From assembly GCF_002154895.1 (NCBI RefSeq), contig NZ_MUIZ01000003.1, positions 248,001 to 312,000 of the forward strand: a stretch of DNA of 64,000 nucleotides, in the 5' to 3' direction. This DNA is from Lactococcus petauri (GTDB lineage Bacteria; Bacillota; Bacilli; Lactobacillales; Streptococcaceae). Shown here one piece after another: positions 63,474 through 64,000 of this stretch. The position numbers were made by a program, and so were the translations under genes. Each line of letters starts with the position of its first letter. Within the stretch, counting starts at the first letter, position 1. The notes beneath the pieces were generated by a model. It was given only the letters and a program-made list of their open reading frames with translations, searched no databases and was not told where the DNA came from.

Positions 63474-63510
63474 TGCTCCGCCAAGACTATCTTGAAGCGG
63501 AGTATTTTTA
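63474..63510 (+). terminator. Terminator of the ABC-F gene
   Basis: TGCTCCGC / GCGGAGTA (63474-63481, 63497-63504) followed by TTTTTA. Confidence 0.82.
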
Positions 63511-63523
63511 ATAAGGGGACAAG

Positions 63524-64000
63524 ATGAGTAATCAATTGAAAATATTTGCGACAGATATGGATGGCACTTTTCTCGACGAAAACCGTGCCTACGATAAAAG
63601 TCGTCTACGTGATATTTTAAAAGAATTTAAAAAAAGAAATTATCTTTTTTGTGCAGCAAGCGGACGTCAACTCTTGGCTTTAGAAGAACTTTTTGACGAG
63701 TTCCAAGACCAAGTCGCTTTCTGTGCGGAAAATGGCGCCTTGGTTAAATACCAAGGCGAGATTCTCTACAGCAGTATCTTAGGTCAAGATAAGGCCAGCA
63801 AACTCGTTGAACTTGTACGTCAAAATCCACACATGCATCGTGATGTTGTTCTCTTTTCAGGACTCAACGGTGCTTATGCACTTCAAACAGCCGATCCACA
63901 ATTTGTCGAATTTGCCAATCTCTATTATTCTGATTTAAAATTGGTACAATCAGTCCATGATATTGAAGATGAAATCTTAAAAGTCTGTGTGGAGTTTCCA
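63524..64000 (+). CDS. Cof-type HAD-IIB phosphatase (3' end outside window)
   Basis: 159 codons to the right edge. Motif I is ATDMDGTFLDE with nucleophile Asp11 and acid Asp13, then CAASGRQLLAL (motif II) and CAENGALV, as in Cof/YidA sugar-phosphate or FMN/PLP phosphatases. AAGGGGA precedes ATG 63524. Confidence 0.9.
   Translation, partial: MSNQLKIFATDMDGTFLDENRAYDKSRLRDILKEFKKRNYLFCAASGRQLLALEELFDEFQDQVAFCAENGALVKYQGEILYSSILGQDKASKLVELVRQNPHMHRDVVLFSGLNGAYALQTADPQFVEFANLYYSDLKLVQSVHDIEDEILKVCVEFP

Noticed and set aside
1-64000. CRISPR array, insertion sequence, prophage or rRNA operon
   Set aside because: No regularly spaced repeats, transposase, integrase, phage structural gene or rRNA sequence was seen on either strand.

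Overview
The window is a low-GC Firmicute chromosome segment that reads as Lactococcus or a very close relative. The grounds are the lactococcal arc (arginine deiminase) gene set with arcT, a 901-residue YhgE/Pip phage-infection-protein homologue, a GTP-sensing CodY with a CodY-box-like site at its own promoter, lactococcal-type cre motifs, a fused double FeoA, and the Lactobacillales orders rnpA-yidC-jag-rpmH and ireB-ruvX-DUF1292. The species cannot be named from sequence alone. Coding density is high. I see no insertion sequence, prophage, CRISPR array, rRNA operon or transfer island. This is core chromosome with scattered regulatory surprises.

Layout. 1-3100: a CtpE-like P-type ATPase cut by the left edge, a DUF1129 membrane protein and rpmB. 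3236-8250 (+): an Asp23/Gls24 protein coupled to fatty-acid kinase fakA, then the ferrous iron operon feoA-feoB-FeoB-associated Cys-rich protein. 8254-10858 (-): menA and a polyprenyl diphosphate synthase (menaquinone tail) plus a nitroreductase. 10936-17855 (-): arginine deiminase cluster arcA-arcB-arcD-arcC-ProXp-arcT, with cre sites and intergenic hairpins. 17938-22826 (-): rlmN, yutD, a YunD-type phosphoesterase, dut, a rhomboid protease and a 5-formyl-THF cyclo-ligase. 22938-24617 (+): a cold-shock protein and a MATE exporter. 24632-34126 (-): gatCAB, codY, a GT-C-like membrane protein, ireB-ruvX-DUF1292, an aldo/keto reductase, rpmH and jag. 34151-35316 (-): yidC and rnpA.

35428-37257 (+): a promoter-to-terminator unit with no ORF (candidate small RNA), an alpha/beta hydrolase, tRNA-Leu(AAG) and ybaB. 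37381-49757 (-): ptsHI, DAHP synthase, secA, plsC, a HAD phosphatase, dtd, rel, rsmE, prmA and DUF3013. 49895-51659 (+): a GNAT acetyltransferase and rarA. 51670-53463 (-): a P1B-type metal ATPase. 53838-54191 (+): rpmF-rpmG, both of the zinc-free type. 54333-56682: a divergent MFS transporter and Ntn amidase. 56913-63448 (+ except the YkgJ gene): TetR-Pip pair, MerR/TipAS regulator, YkgJ protein and an ABC-F ATPase. The right edge cuts a Cof-type HAD phosphatase.

The genes link carbon and energy control (HPr/EI, cre sites, arc), nutrient and stringent control (CodY, Rel), protein export (SecA, YidC) and translation. I found no clearly new multi-gene system. The best leads are a small-RNA-like unit with alternative pairings (35464-35611), three genes whose start codon lies exactly 6 nt after an extended -10 (possible leaderless mRNAs), an ABC-F protein with one apparently degenerate ATP site and a 24-bp perfect palindrome in its leader, a hairpin folded into the spacer between ribosome-binding site and start of the gls24-like gene, and a parS-like 16-mer.
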